NCBI RefSeq assembly: GCF_003268775.1
Contig: NZ_QLSU01000024.1
Location: 1 to 64,000, forward strand
Reading direction: 5' to 3'
Source: Paraburkholderia unamae
GTDB lineage: Bacteria > Pseudomonadota > Gammaproteobacteria > Burkholderiales > Burkholderiaceae
Length of the DNA: 64,000 bases
Positions 9,342 through 19,161 of the stretch are shown piece by piece. Below the pieces are notes generated by a model, which did no database searches, was not told the DNA's origin, and saw nothing but the letters and a program-made list of their open reading frames with translations. Position 1 is the first letter of the stretch; every line of letters begins with the position of its first letter. A program made the translations under genes and the position numbers.

Positions 9342-9434
9342 ATGTCCAGGCGAAAGGCTGTTGCGAAGGAGAAGCGCATTGATGTGCGTCTCTCGCTCAA
9401 AGAGCACGCTCTCATCGCCGCTGCCTCGGGGTAA
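9342..9434 (+). pseudogene. Stub of a DUF1778/TacA-like antitoxin
   Basis: A 30-codon reading frame starting at ATG 9342: MSRRKAVAKEKRIDVRLSLK followed by EHALIAAASG and TAA. The block RIDVRLSLKEHALIAAA is the N-terminal ribbon-helix-helix of DUF1778 antitoxins, which repress their own operon and neutralise GNAT toxins. The normal protein is about 90 residues, so only the first third remains; no toxin gene follows. Confidence 0.5.
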
Positions 9435-9557
9435 TACTTGTCTCAAGGTGCGCACGGGCCCACACGCTACAGATCCTCGCTGCGTATTTCGGACGAACGT
9501 GACCGGGCATTTCGGGAACGTGCCCGAGTGGACCGGAAAGCAGGATCGGCGTTGCGC

Positions 9558-9954
9558 ATTCCCTGAGCTTCGCCCGCATCCGGTCGCCGCGACTCTTCCG
9601 TTTCAGCAGGAAGGCACCGCGCCGCGACCGGCCGCAGATAAAGATGAAGCCCAGAAAGGCGAACGTCTCCGGACGGCGAAGAGTGCGGCTCGTTGGCCTG
9701 CCCCCGCATAGCGGCCAACCTCGATCAGTCGTGTCTTCTACCAGCAGACCCTGTGTGTACAGTTTGCGCCACGCCCACACCTGGTTGGCGTTGATGTTGT
9801 TTTCGCGGGCGATCCGGGGGGCTGCGGCACCGGGGTCAAAGGTCCGCTCGACGACCGATCGCTTCCTCTCCAACGGATGTCGTTGGTTCTGACGCTTGGC
9901 AGATAACTCGACTGTCTGAGCACCGTGTCCAATCCTCGCTTGAACTGGACCCAT
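9558..9954 (-). mobile_element. IS66 TnpA remnant joined to a group II intron RT tail
   Basis: One minus-strand reading frame holds two unrelated pieces. Its first 75 residues are an IS66-type OrfA helix-turn-helix (HPLERKRSVVERTFDPG, ARENNINANQVWAWRKLY). From about residue 93 it reads RPETFAFLGFIFICGRSRRG and LLKRKSRGDRMRAKL, the end of the maturase-associated region of group II intron reverse transcriptases. The frame runs on to 9412 without recognisable sequence. The pieces are joined near 9680. This is debris of nested insertions, not a functional gene. Confidence 0.65.
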
Positions 9955-10071
9955 AAGGTCTAGCTTTTGGCGTGCAGTTCAGACGAACACGGACACGATC
10001 TCACGTGATCTATCCAGATCTCTCCGCGCCCTCACATCATGCCTCACGCGCGCGCCCCTCGGGGACCGGCC

Positions 10072-10442
10072 ATGCCGAGCCGCTTACATTCAGAGGTCGT
10101 ACTTCGGCAACTGGTCGCGCCAATCGAATCATCGGGACCGGCGATAGTGGTCGGAACCTCCGACGACGCAATCGTTGCAGTCGAAGAGATTCTTCAGCTG
10201 ACGCCAAACTTGGTGCTCGTCGACTTCCATCTTCGGGTTGGCAGCGGGCTGGATATTATCGGCAGGCTCCAGTCGGCACGCTGCCCCGCGATGCAGATCG
10301 TCCTGACCAAACATTTCCTGCCGGTGTCGGACGCGCGGCGGCAGCAGCGGGGGCCGACTATTTCTTTGACAAGGCGGGCGAATTTACGATCGCCGTTGCT
10401 ACGATCAATAGGCTTGCCCGGCAACGGATCGCTGATCTTTAG
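10072..10442 (+). pseudogene. Response-regulator receiver domain, frameshifted
   Basis: The frame from 10072 reads AIVVGTSDDAIVAVEEILQL, then TPNLVLVDFHLRVGSGLDII (the phospho-acceptor Asp in VLVDFHL) and MQIVLTKH, then loses the frame near 10318. In another frame the fold continues as GADYFFDKAGEFTIAVATIN, with the conserved Lys after FFD. Restored, it would be a single-domain receiver of about 120 residues. The histidine-kinase fragment on the opposite strand 29 bp further may be its former partner. Confidence 0.65.
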
Positions 10443-10470
10443 TTTGGCAACGGAAAGGGCGCCCGAGGAA

Positions 10471-10821
10471 CTAGCCTGGGACGGTGATTCGTGACAGCGG
10501 CACTTTCGCGGCGATCGTCACCCCGTCGCCGGGTTTGCCCTTGATGAACAGATTTCCGCCCAGCTGAGCTATTCGTTCAAGCACGCCGCGCAGGCCGAAC
10601 GCGTCAGGCCGAAGCTTCCATTCTTTCGGGAGGCCGACCCCATCGTCGTGGATGCGCAGATGGCAGTCGTGGTCGTCCGCAGATAGCGTCACGGCCACTT
10701 GCATAGCCGTGGCATGCCGTGGGGCGTTCGTCAGCGCGTCCTGTGCCGCGCGGAAAAATGGAATCGCGGCCAGGTCGTTGAGGTGTAAGTCCTCACCGCT
10801 AATCTGACATTTTGCCGGCAC
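10471..10821 (-). pseudogene. C-terminal ATPase fragment of a sensor histidine kinase
   Basis: Only the HATPase_c half remains: AIPFFRAAQDALTNAPRHA (N box), DDGVGLPK (G1), FGLRGVLERIAQLGG (G2 region). This pattern is that of NarX/DegS-type kinases with a HisKA_3 domain, which is missing here together with any sensor part. The frame starts directly behind the LysR gene's stop (3 bp away), so the 5' part has been lost by deletion. It probably cannot signal. Confidence 0.65.
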
Positions 10822-10824
10822 ACC

Positions 10825-11778
10825 TTACCGCAACGAGGCCTTCTCGCCGCCGGTGTGCAGCCACCTCTGGGTCCATCTCCGCTCATACTCCATCGAGCCG
10901 AAATGCTCGATCAGAAAATCCGTAAAGGCGCGCACCTTGGACGAGATGTATTTGCGGTTCTGATAGGCCAGGTTGATCTTCAATGGCGGCAAATCCCAGT
11001 CGTCGACAATCGGCACGAGCCTGCCCGCAATCACGTCGTCATGAATGATGTAGACCGGCTGGATCACGATGCCGAGGCCATTGAGTCCCGCCTTGCAGAT
11101 CACCTGTCCTTCGTTCGATTCGAGCAGACCGTTGATCTTCACCGTGCGGTTCTCGTCGCCATTCGAAAACGTCAGTTCGTAAGGATTGTTCGCAAGCGTA
11201 TAGATCAGGAATTGATGGCCGTCGAGTTCGTCGAGCGTTTTCGGCGTGCCGTGCCGGGCGAGATATTCCGGCGAGGCCGCCAGAATTCGCCGTGTTTCCG
11301 CAAGACGGCGAATCACCAGCCCAGAATCCGCTTCGTGCTCGCGCGTGCGGATGGCGAGATCAATGCCGCTTTCGATCAGATCGAAGTATCGGTTTGCCGC
11401 CGTGACCGCGACGTTGAGCTTCGGATAACGCGCGGAGAATTCGGGCAGCAGCGGGGCGATGATCTGCGAGCAAAACGACACGGAGGCGGTGACGCGCAGC
11501 GTCCCCATTGGGCTTAGCAGCGCCGAGCTGACGAGCGCCTCGGCTTCGTTCATTTCCGACGTGATATTGCGGCAGCGCCGATAAAACTCGTCGCCCACCT
11601 CGGTCAGAAAGAGCCGCCGCGTATTGCGTTCCACCAGCCGGGCGCCCAGCCGCTGCTCGAGATTCGCGAGGTGGCGGCCGGCCGCTGACGTGGACAGACC
11701 CAAGGCCTCCGCAGCTTTCGAAATGCTTCCCCGTTCTGCCGTTTGCACGAACAACTGGATTTCCATCCATTTATCCAC
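10825..11778 (-). CDS. LysR-family regulator of the hydroxyquinol cluster
   Basis: A 317-residue regulator with the HTH at about residues 5-65 (FVQTAERGSISKAAEALGLS, AAGRHLANLEQRLGARLVER) and an effector domain beginning PMGTLRVTASVSFCSQI. It is a paralogue of the LysR protein at 1224-2165. It is transcribed divergently from the dioxygenase gene, 111 bp apart, the classical arrangement for a LysR protein that autoregulates and activates an adjacent aromatic-degradation operon with a pathway intermediate as effector. A pair of 14-bp direct repeats lies in the shared promoter region. Start ATG 11778 follows GGAGACGTCAG. Confidence 0.9.
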   Translation of the reverse strand: MDKWMEIQLFVQTAERGSISKAAEALGLSTSAAGRHLANLEQRLGARLVERNTRRLFLTEVGDEFYRRCRNITSEMNEAEALVSSALLSPMGTLRVTASVSFCSQIIAPLLPEFSARYPKLNVAVTAANRYFDLIESGIDLAIRTREHEADSGLVIRRLAETRRILAASPEYLARHGTPKTLDELDGHQFLIYTLANNPYELTFSNGDENRTVKINGLLESNEGQVICKAGLNGLGIVIQPVYIIHDDVIAGRLVPIVDDWDLPPLKINLAYQNRKYISSKVRAFTDFLIEHFGSMEYERRWTQRWLHTGGEKASLR

Positions 11779-11790
11779 TGACGTCTCCTG

Positions 11791-11826
11791 TTTCCCGCTA
11801 CGAGGGATTGTGTTTCCCGCTACGAG
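11791..11826. promoter_or_regulatory. Two 14-bp direct repeats, 22 bp apart
   Basis: TTTCCCGCTACGAG occurs at 11791-11804 and again, identical, at 11813-11826 (22 bp start to start, about two helical turns). The first copy runs into GGGA, giving TCCC-N7-GGGA dyad symmetry; the second lacks it. Position between the LysR gene and the dioxygenase operon suggests a primary and a secondary activator site. The repeat begins only 13 bp from the LysR start, so it would also repress that gene. Confidence 0.6.
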
Positions 11827-11889
11827 ACTTTTTCACCGTCCATCGGTCGACTATATTTTGACCCAAAGCAGACCCATATTGGAGACGTC

Positions 11890-12774
11890 ATGCGCAATAT
11901 CGACGAAGACACGATCACGCAGATCGTGCTGGCCCGCCACACCGAGGCCGAGAATCCGCGCCTGAAGCAGATCATGACGAGCATCGTGCAGCATCTGCAT
12001 GCGTTCGCCCGGGACGTTCAACTGTCCGAAGAAGAGTGGTTCCACGGCATCCAGTTCCTGACCGACGTGGGACACATCACCGACGACAAGCGGCAGGAGT
12101 TCATTCTCCTTTCGGACACCTTGGGGCTGTCGATGCTGGTCACCGCGCTCAACAATCGCAAACCGCGAGGCTGCACCGAGTCCACCGTATTTGGGCCGTT
12201 CTTTGTCGAGGACGCGCCGCACTATGAGAACGGCGACGATGTCGGCAACGGCGCAAAGGGCGAGCCATGCTTCGTGACCGGCCGGGTAACCGGTCTGGAC
12301 GGCGAAGCGATTGCGAACGCCCGTATCGACGTCTGGCAGGCGGATTCCGACGGTTTCTACGATGTTCAGTACGCCGAGGCGGGGAGCGCGCATGGACGCG
12401 GCACACTGCACAGTCTCGCGGACGGATCGTTCCATTTCCGCTCGATCACTGCGGAGTCGTATCCGATCCCGCACGACGGCCCGGTGGGCCGCATGCTCGC
12501 GGCGCTGGGGCGCCATCCGTGGCGGCCCGCTCACCTGCATTTCATGATCGACGCACCGGGCTACGAACGGCTCATTACGCATGTGTTCCGTTCGGGCGAC
12601 AAGTACCTCGACTCGGACGCCGTGTTTGGCGTGCGTTCGTCGCTGATCGCCAACTGGGAGCGTCACGAATCCGGCAAGGCACCGGACGGCAGTCATCAGG
12701 AAAGCCCGTTCAGCACGCTCGATTTCACGTTTGTTCTCAACCGGCTCGATGGCGAACGTCACCGCAACCAGTAA
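11890..12774 (+). CDS. Intradiol dioxygenase, probable hydroxyquinol 1,2-dioxygenase
   Basis: A 294-residue Fe(III) ring-cleaving enzyme with the helical N-terminal dimerisation domain of catechol/hydroxyquinol 1,2-dioxygenases. All four iron ligands can be placed: Tyr157 (DGFYDVQ), Tyr191 (ESYPIPHDGPVG), His215 and His217 (WRPAHLHFMI). The STVFGPFFVEDAP segment is also typical. It would open hydroxyquinol (1,2,4-benzenetriol) to maleylacetate; catechol or chlorocatechol specificity cannot be excluded from sequence alone, but the maleylacetate reductase at 20712 in the same cluster and the lack of a muconate cycloisomerase favour hydroxyquinol. ATG 11890 follows GGAGACGTC. First gene of the cluster. 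Confidence 0.88.
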   Translation: MRNIDEDTITQIVLARHTEAENPRLKQIMTSIVQHLHAFARDVQLSEEEWFHGIQFLTDVGHITDDKRQEFILLSDTLGLSMLVTALNNRKPRGCTESTVFGPFFVEDAPHYENGDDVGNGAKGEPCFVTGRVTGLDGEAIANARIDVWQADSDGFYDVQYAEAGSAHGRGTLHSLADGSFHFRSITAESYPIPHDGPVGRMLAALGRHPWRPAHLHFMIDAPGYERLITHVFRSGDKYLDSDAVFGVRSSLIANWERHESGKAPDGSHQESPFSTLDFTFVLNRLDGERHRNQ

Positions 12775-12878
12775 GGGGCGTTGATTGCCGTGTAACGCCA
12801 GTCTGCCATTGGTCCATTGGCCCAGCAGCCGGCGCCCGAGCCACTCGCATCTTCACCTTCAAAAAACAGAGTGATCCG

Positions 12879-13214
12879 ATGATCAAACACATCGTGATGT
12901 GGAATGTGAAAGGCGATACGCCGGAGGACAAAGCCGACGGGGCATTGCGCCTCAAGACGGCGTTCGAAGGGTTGATGGGCAAGATCCCCGGCTTGCTGCG
13001 TATGGAGGTAGGGGTAGACATTAGCCGCGTCGATTACGCGTGCGACGTCGTCCTGTATTCGGAGTTCGATTCACACGAGTCATTGGCCGCTTATGCGCAG
13101 CATGCCGAGCATCTGCGCGTCAGGGAGGAACTGGGCCATTTGCGAATCGCGAGGCATCAGGTGGATTATCCGGTTACCTCGCTCCCGGTTTGCGCAGCAG
13201 CCGAGGCAGCTTAG
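12879..13214 (+). CDS. Dabb (stress-responsive A/B barrel) protein
   Basis: A 111-residue protein of the dimeric alpha-beta barrel class: MIKHIVMWNVKGDTPEDKAD, then PGLLRMEVGVDISRVDYACD VVLYSEFDSHESLAAYAQH. These small proteins occur in many aromatic-degradation clusters, sometimes as isomerases, decarboxylases or monooxygenases of quinones. ATG 12879 matches the family start. It lies 104 bp after the dioxygenase; a similar dimeric barrel protein (YciI type) closes the cluster. Its substrate is unknown. Confidence 0.85.
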   Translation: MIKHIVMWNVKGDTPEDKADGALRLKTAFEGLMGKIPGLLRMEVGVDISRVDYACDVVLYSEFDSHESLAAYAQHAEHLRVREELGHLRIARHQVDYPVTSLPVCAAAEAA

Positions 13215-13274
13215 GCAACGTAAGCGACGTAAAGCGCCGAGCCAGATATAACCGGCGCCTGGAGGAGACAGCAA

Positions 13275-14633
13275 ATGAGACGAAAACTGATCAAAGGCGG
13301 ATATGTGCTCTCCATGGACGAGCGCATTGGATCAGGGCTGCTGACTGTATTGATCGACGGTGCGCGTATCGAGGACGTATCCGCAGGACTGGACACGCCC
13401 GACGCCGAAGTGATCGATGCCACCGGATGTATCGTGATTCCGGGTCTGGTGAACGCGCACATGCACACGTGGCAGACCGCATTACGCGGCATTGCCGCGA
13501 ACTGGACCTTGCCGCAATACTTCCGCAGTGTGCACGCGGGTCTGGCAACGCTATTCTCGCCGGATGACATTCATATCGGCACGCTGGTGGGCGCGCTGAA
13601 CCAGCTCAATTCCGGCACAACGACGCTGGGAGACTGGTGTCACAACAACCAGACACCTGCGCACACCGACCGCGCTATTGACGGCCTGATCGAATCGGGC
13701 ATCCGTAGCGTGTTTTTTCACGGCTCACCCAAGCCGGACCCGAGGCCAGGCGAAAAGCACTTCAGTGAAGTTCCGCACCCGCGCGGAGAAGTCGAACGGT
13801 TGCTGAAAGACCGCTTCGCGAACGACGATGCGCTGGTCACGCTCGGCATGGCGATTCTTGGGCCGCACTATTCGACCTACGACGTGGCAGTGCAGGACTT
13901 TCAGCTCGCGCGCGAATATGGATTGGTGGCCAGCATGCATTGCGCGGGCCTCGAAGCCAAAACGCCGGATGGGTGGGAGCGTCTCGCCGCAGAGGGGTTG
14001 CTCGATGCGCGGACCAACGTTGTTCACGGCAACAACCTGAGCGATGTGCAATTGCAGATGATGCTCGAACGTGGCGTGACGTTTTCCATCGCGCCCGAAA
14101 CGGAAATGCAGCAGGGGCATGGCCATCCTATTACCGGACGTCTGCGCGACGCGGGACATGCTCCGTCGCTTGGCGTCGACCTCGAATCGTCGATTGCTGG
14201 AGACATGTTCACGGTGGCCCGCATGGCGCTTGCATCGCAGCGCGCGCTGGACAACGCGGCGTCGCGAGCATCGCTGGGTCATCTGCCCGCTACTTCCACA
14301 CTCTCGTGCGACGACGCGCTGCAATGGATCACGTTGCGCGGCGCTGAGGCGCTCGGACTTGCCGACAGGATCGGCTCGCTCACGCCGGGCAAAGAGGCCG
14401 ATGTCGTACTGGTGCGCGCGGACACGATCAGCATGCGCCCGCTGCACGACCCGGTAGCCGCGATTGTCTTGCAGGCCAGTCCTGCCAATGTCGATACGGT
14501 GCTGGTGGCGGGCGAATACCGCAAGCGCCACGGTGAACTCACTTATGCAGCGCTGGGGCGCCGCCTCGACGAACTCGATGCGTCCGGACGGCGCATCGCC
14601 GGCGGCCTGAGCCAATTGCTGGGCTCACACTGA
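13275..14633 (+). CDS. Amidohydrolase, ATZ/TRZ (deaminase/chlorohydrolase) family
   Basis: A 452-residue metal-dependent hydrolase. Visible ligands: His62 and His64 (NAHMHTW), His222 (SMHCAGLEA), His251 (VVHGNNLSD) and Asp302 (LGVDLESS). This pattern with a single metal is that of the subgroup that removes amino, alkylamino or chloro groups from s-triazines, guanine, adenosine and related rings. The real substrate is not deducible; in this cluster it could remove an amino group from a ring before hydroxyquinol is formed. ATG 13275 follows GGAGGAGACA. It sits between the Dabb gene and a dehydrogenase in one run of same-strand genes. Confidence 0.88.
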   Translation: MRRKLIKGGYVLSMDERIGSGLLTVLIDGARIEDVSAGLDTPDAEVIDATGCIVIPGLVNAHMHTWQTALRGIAANWTLPQYFRSVHAGLATLFSPDDIHIGTLVGALNQLNSGTTTLGDWCHNNQTPAHTDRAIDGLIESGIRSVFFHGSPKPDPRPGEKHFSEVPHPRGEVERLLKDRFANDDALVTLGMAILGPHYSTYDVAVQDFQLAREYGLVASMHCAGLEAKTPDGWERLAAEGLLDARTNVVHGNNLSDVQLQMMLERGVTFSIAPETEMQQGHGHPITGRLRDAGHAPSLGVDLESSIAGDMFTVARMALASQRALDNAASRASLGHLPATSTLSCDDALQWITLRGAEALGLADRIGSLTPGKEADVVLVRADTISMRPLHDPVAAIVLQASPANVDTVLVAGEYRKRHGELTYAALGRRLDELDASGRRIAGGLSQLLGSH

Positions 14634-14674
14634 ATTTCACCCGTATTTCTCCGCTGTCACTTTGGGAGCATGTC

Positions 14675-15567
14675 ATGAATGAAACCAAGCCGGCCTTGCG
14701 TGTCGGTTTCATTGGAATCGGCAACATGGGTTTGCCGATGGGCACGAATCTGCTGAAGGCGGGTTATGAAGTGTTGGCGTTTGACCTTGCACAAGACCGT
14801 CTGGATGAAATCGTCGCTCGCGGCGCGGTGCCGGCCGTTTCGGTTGCGCAAGTTGCGCGCGAATCCGACGCGATCGTCACTTCGTTGCCCAACGACAAGG
14901 TTTTCCGCGCAGTCGCGCTCGGCCCAGACGGTGTGGTTGAAAACGCCCGTACGGGTGCCGTGCTGATGGATACCAGCACGGTGTCCGCCACCGTTTCCGC
15001 CGAAGTGGCCGACGCAGCGCTTCGCCGTGGTGTGCAATACCTGCGCAGCACAGTCTCAGGCAACGGCGTGGTTGCGGCAGCAGCGGCGCTTACGGTGATG
15101 GCGTCCGGCCCCAAAGACGCCTACGAGCTGGCGTTGCCTCTGATCAATGCAATCGGGCGGCGCGAGTTCTATCTGGGGCAGGCGGAAGAGGCAAGGCTCA
15201 TGAAGCTGGCCGTCAACCTGATGATCTCGGTCTCGTCGGGCATGATCGGCGAAGCGCTCACGCTTGGCCGCAAGAGCGGGCTCGACTGGTCGAAGATGCT
15301 CGACGTGCTGGCGTCGAGCCATGTCGCTTCGCCAATGGTGCTCTACAAGGTGCCGCCGCTGAAGGACCGCGACTTCACTTCGACGATGTCCGCAATCACG
15401 CAGACCAAGGACGTGGATCTGATTCTGGATTGCGCGGCGCAAAGCCATGTGCCGCTGCCGCTGACTTCCGCCGTGCGCGGCATGTTCCAGGGGCTGATTT
15501 CAATGGACGGCGGCGAGGACGATTACATCGCTCTTGTCAAACACGTCGAAACGCTCTCGGGGGTGGC

Positions 15568-15571
<4 letters not shown>
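14675..15571 (+). CDS. NAD(P)-dependent beta-hydroxyacid dehydrogenase
   Basis: A 298-residue member of the 3-hydroxyisobutyrate dehydrogenase family. The Rossmann motif is GFIGIGNMGLPMG (residues 11-23), the substrate-binding DTSTVSATVSAEV and the STVSGNGVVAAAA region match the conserved DAPVSGG block in position though not in letters, and the catalytic Lys would be in LMKLAVNLM (about residue 178). The family oxidises or reduces short hydroxyacids such as tartronate semialdehyde. ATG 14675 has TTTGGGAGCATGTC upstream. Its stop overlaps the next gene by 4 bp (ATGA), so it is translated together with the ABC transporter. Confidence 0.85.
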
Positions 15572-17173
<1,602 letters not shown>

Positions 17174-17184
<11 letters not shown>

Positions 17185-18139
17185 CGCTCACGGAATCGCT
17201 CAACCGGTGCAGTGGACGCGCATACCTGCGCGGGTGCCGGGTGTCGCATGGATGATGGCGTTGGTCATCGTGGTCTTCACGGCGCTGAACCGCCAGTTCC
17301 TCGACATCGCGAATCTGGTCAACATCGGCTCGCAATCGTCGATCCTGCTGATCATCGCGCTCCCGATGACCTTCGTGATTCTGACGGAGGGGATCGATGT
17401 GTCGGCGGGCGCGGTGGCCGCCGCGAGCAGCGTGGCGCTCGGCTGTGTGATACAGGCGGGCGCGAACAGCGCGGTCGGCATCGTGACGGCGATTGGCGTT
17501 GGCGCGCTGTTTGGTCTCGTCAACGGCTCGCTGATCTCGTGGCTCAGGCTGCCGCCGTTTGTTGTCACGCTGGGAACAATGGGCATGGCGCAAGGCCTCG
17601 CGCTGATCCTGAGTGGCGGCCAGAGCATCACCGATATCGGCACCACGATTCCGGCGCTCTATAACGGCTCCATCTTCGGCATACCCGCGCCTTTGATCTT
17701 CGCCGCCGCGGCTTATCTGCTCAATCACGTGCTGATGTATCGCAGCCGGGTGGGGATCTACGCGCGAGCGATTGGCGGGAACCCTGAAGCGCTGAGGTTT
17801 GCGGGGATCTCGGCGCGGGCGTGGCTGATTGGCGTTTATACCTTTGCCGGCGCGATGTTCGGCATCGGCGCGGTGCTGCTGACCGCGCGCATGAGCACGG
17901 CGCACCCCACCGCGTCGCTCGGCCTCGAGTTCGATGCGATCGCCGCGGTGATCGTCGGCGGTACGTCGTTCGAGAAGGGCAAGGGCGGTTTGCCCGGTAC
18001 GCTGCTTGGCGTGCTGACTATCGGTATGCTGAGAAACGGTCTCGATCTGGTGGGGGTGCCGTCGTCCGTACAGGTGTCGTGTATCGGCGTGCTTGTGCTG
18101 CTCGCCCTCTTCGTTGAAGGATGGAAGACACAATCATGA
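17174..18139 (+). CDS. Sugar-type ABC importer permease 1 (RbsC family)
   Basis: A 321-residue inner-membrane permease of the branched-chain/ribose (BPD_transp_2) family with about eight to ten helices. Family blocks: ILTEGIDVSAGAVAAASSV, RSRVGIYARAIGGNPEALRF, and the coupling-helix region AVIVGGTSFEKGKGGLPGTL. It begins inside the ATPase gene and ends in an ATGA overlap with the second permease. ATG 17174 and 17177 are both possible. Two different permeases indicate a heterodimeric channel, as in some xylitol, autoinducer-2 and inositol-type systems. Confidence 0.9.
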
Positions 18140-19110
18140 ACTCGCTCAATATTCCCAAGGCGCTCCGGCCTACCGAGAATGTATCGAAGCTGGTTTCGCG
18201 ACTCGCGGCGGTCTTCGTGATTGGCCTTGCGCTCGCTCTCGCAACCGACGCGTTCCTGACTACCGGCAATCTGCTGAACGTGCTGCGTCAGACGAGTCTG
18301 CTGTTTCTGATGGCGTCGGGACTGACGCTCGTCGTCCTGACGGCGGGTATCGATCTTTCGATTGGCGCGAATGTCGCGCTGTCCGCATGCCTCGCCGGGA
18401 CGGTGATCAAGGCGAGCGGCTCGGCACTCGAAGGCGCGGCGATCGCGCTCGCCTGCGGCACGATGATCGGCCTCGTGAACGGTCTGCTCGTCGCCGCGCT
18501 GCGTATGCCGTCGTTTATCGCCACCTACGGAATGATGTGGCTCATCAACGGCTATACGTATTACTTCATGGGCGGTAACACCATCTACGGATTTCCGCAT
18601 GGCTTTCGCCAGCTCGGCGCAGGCTATCTGTTTTCGATTCCCGTACCGGTGTATCTGATGCTGATCTTCCTTGCGTTGGCCGCGCTCTTTGTTGGGCGTA
18701 CGACATGGGGGCAGCAGGTCTACGCGATCGGCTCGAATCCGGTTGCCGCGCGCTTCTCCGGTGTGCCGGTCAAACGGCGGCTCGTATTGGTGTATGCGCT
18801 GAGCGGCCTGATGGCGGGCCTCGGCAGCCTCGTGTTTTTGGCGCGCCTCAATTCCGCGGAAGGCGATATTGGCGAGCCGCTGACGTTACCTGCAATTGCA
18901 GCCGTGCTGATTGGTGGCACGTCGCTGTTCGGTGGCATTGGGAGTCCTTACGGAACCCTGATTGGCGCGCTGATCCTGACGCTCGTTCTGAACGGCCTGA
19001 ATCTGCTGAATATAGATGCGAACTGGCAACCGTTTGTCACGGGCGCAATCATCATCGTCGCAGTGCTGGCTGATTCCGTCAGCCGTCAGCGACAGGAAGC
19101 GCGTGCGTAA
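18136..19110 (+). CDS. Sugar-type ABC importer permease 2 (RbsC family)
   Basis: A 324-residue membrane permease of the same family as its upstream neighbour: VVLTAGIDLSIGANVALSA, TTWGQQVYAIGSNPVAARFS and AVLIGGTSLFGGIGSPYGTL. ATG 18136 overlaps the stop of permease 1 (ATGA) and has GGAAGAC 8-13 bases upstream; an in-frame ATG at 18121 is possible. The substrate-binding protein that should deliver solute to this pair is encoded 4.4 kb downstream at 23549, beyond five enzyme genes, which ties those enzymes to the imported compound. Confidence 0.9.
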   Translation: MNSLNIPKALRPTENVSKLVSRLAAVFVIGLALALATDAFLTTGNLLNVLRQTSLLFLMASGLTLVVLTAGIDLSIGANVALSACLAGTVIKASGSALEGAAIALACGTMIGLVNGLLVAALRMPSFIATYGMMWLINGYTYYFMGGNTIYGFPHGFRQLGAGYLFSIPVPVYLMLIFLALAALFVGRTTWGQQVYAIGSNPVAARFSGVPVKRRLVLVYALSGLMAGLGSLVFLARLNSAEGDIGEPLTLPAIAAVLIGGTSLFGGIGSPYGTLIGALILTLVLNGLNLLNIDANWQPFVTGAIIIVAVLADSVSRQRQEARA

Positions 19111-19161
19111 CTTTTAAAGCGGCGCAGATACAACCCGCGACAAACCGAATTGAGGAGCGAC

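Noticed and set aside
13725-14615. Long minus-strand open frame opposite the amidohydrolase gene
   Set aside because: It lies wholly over a well-supported gene with intact metal ligands; the frame is an antisense shadow.
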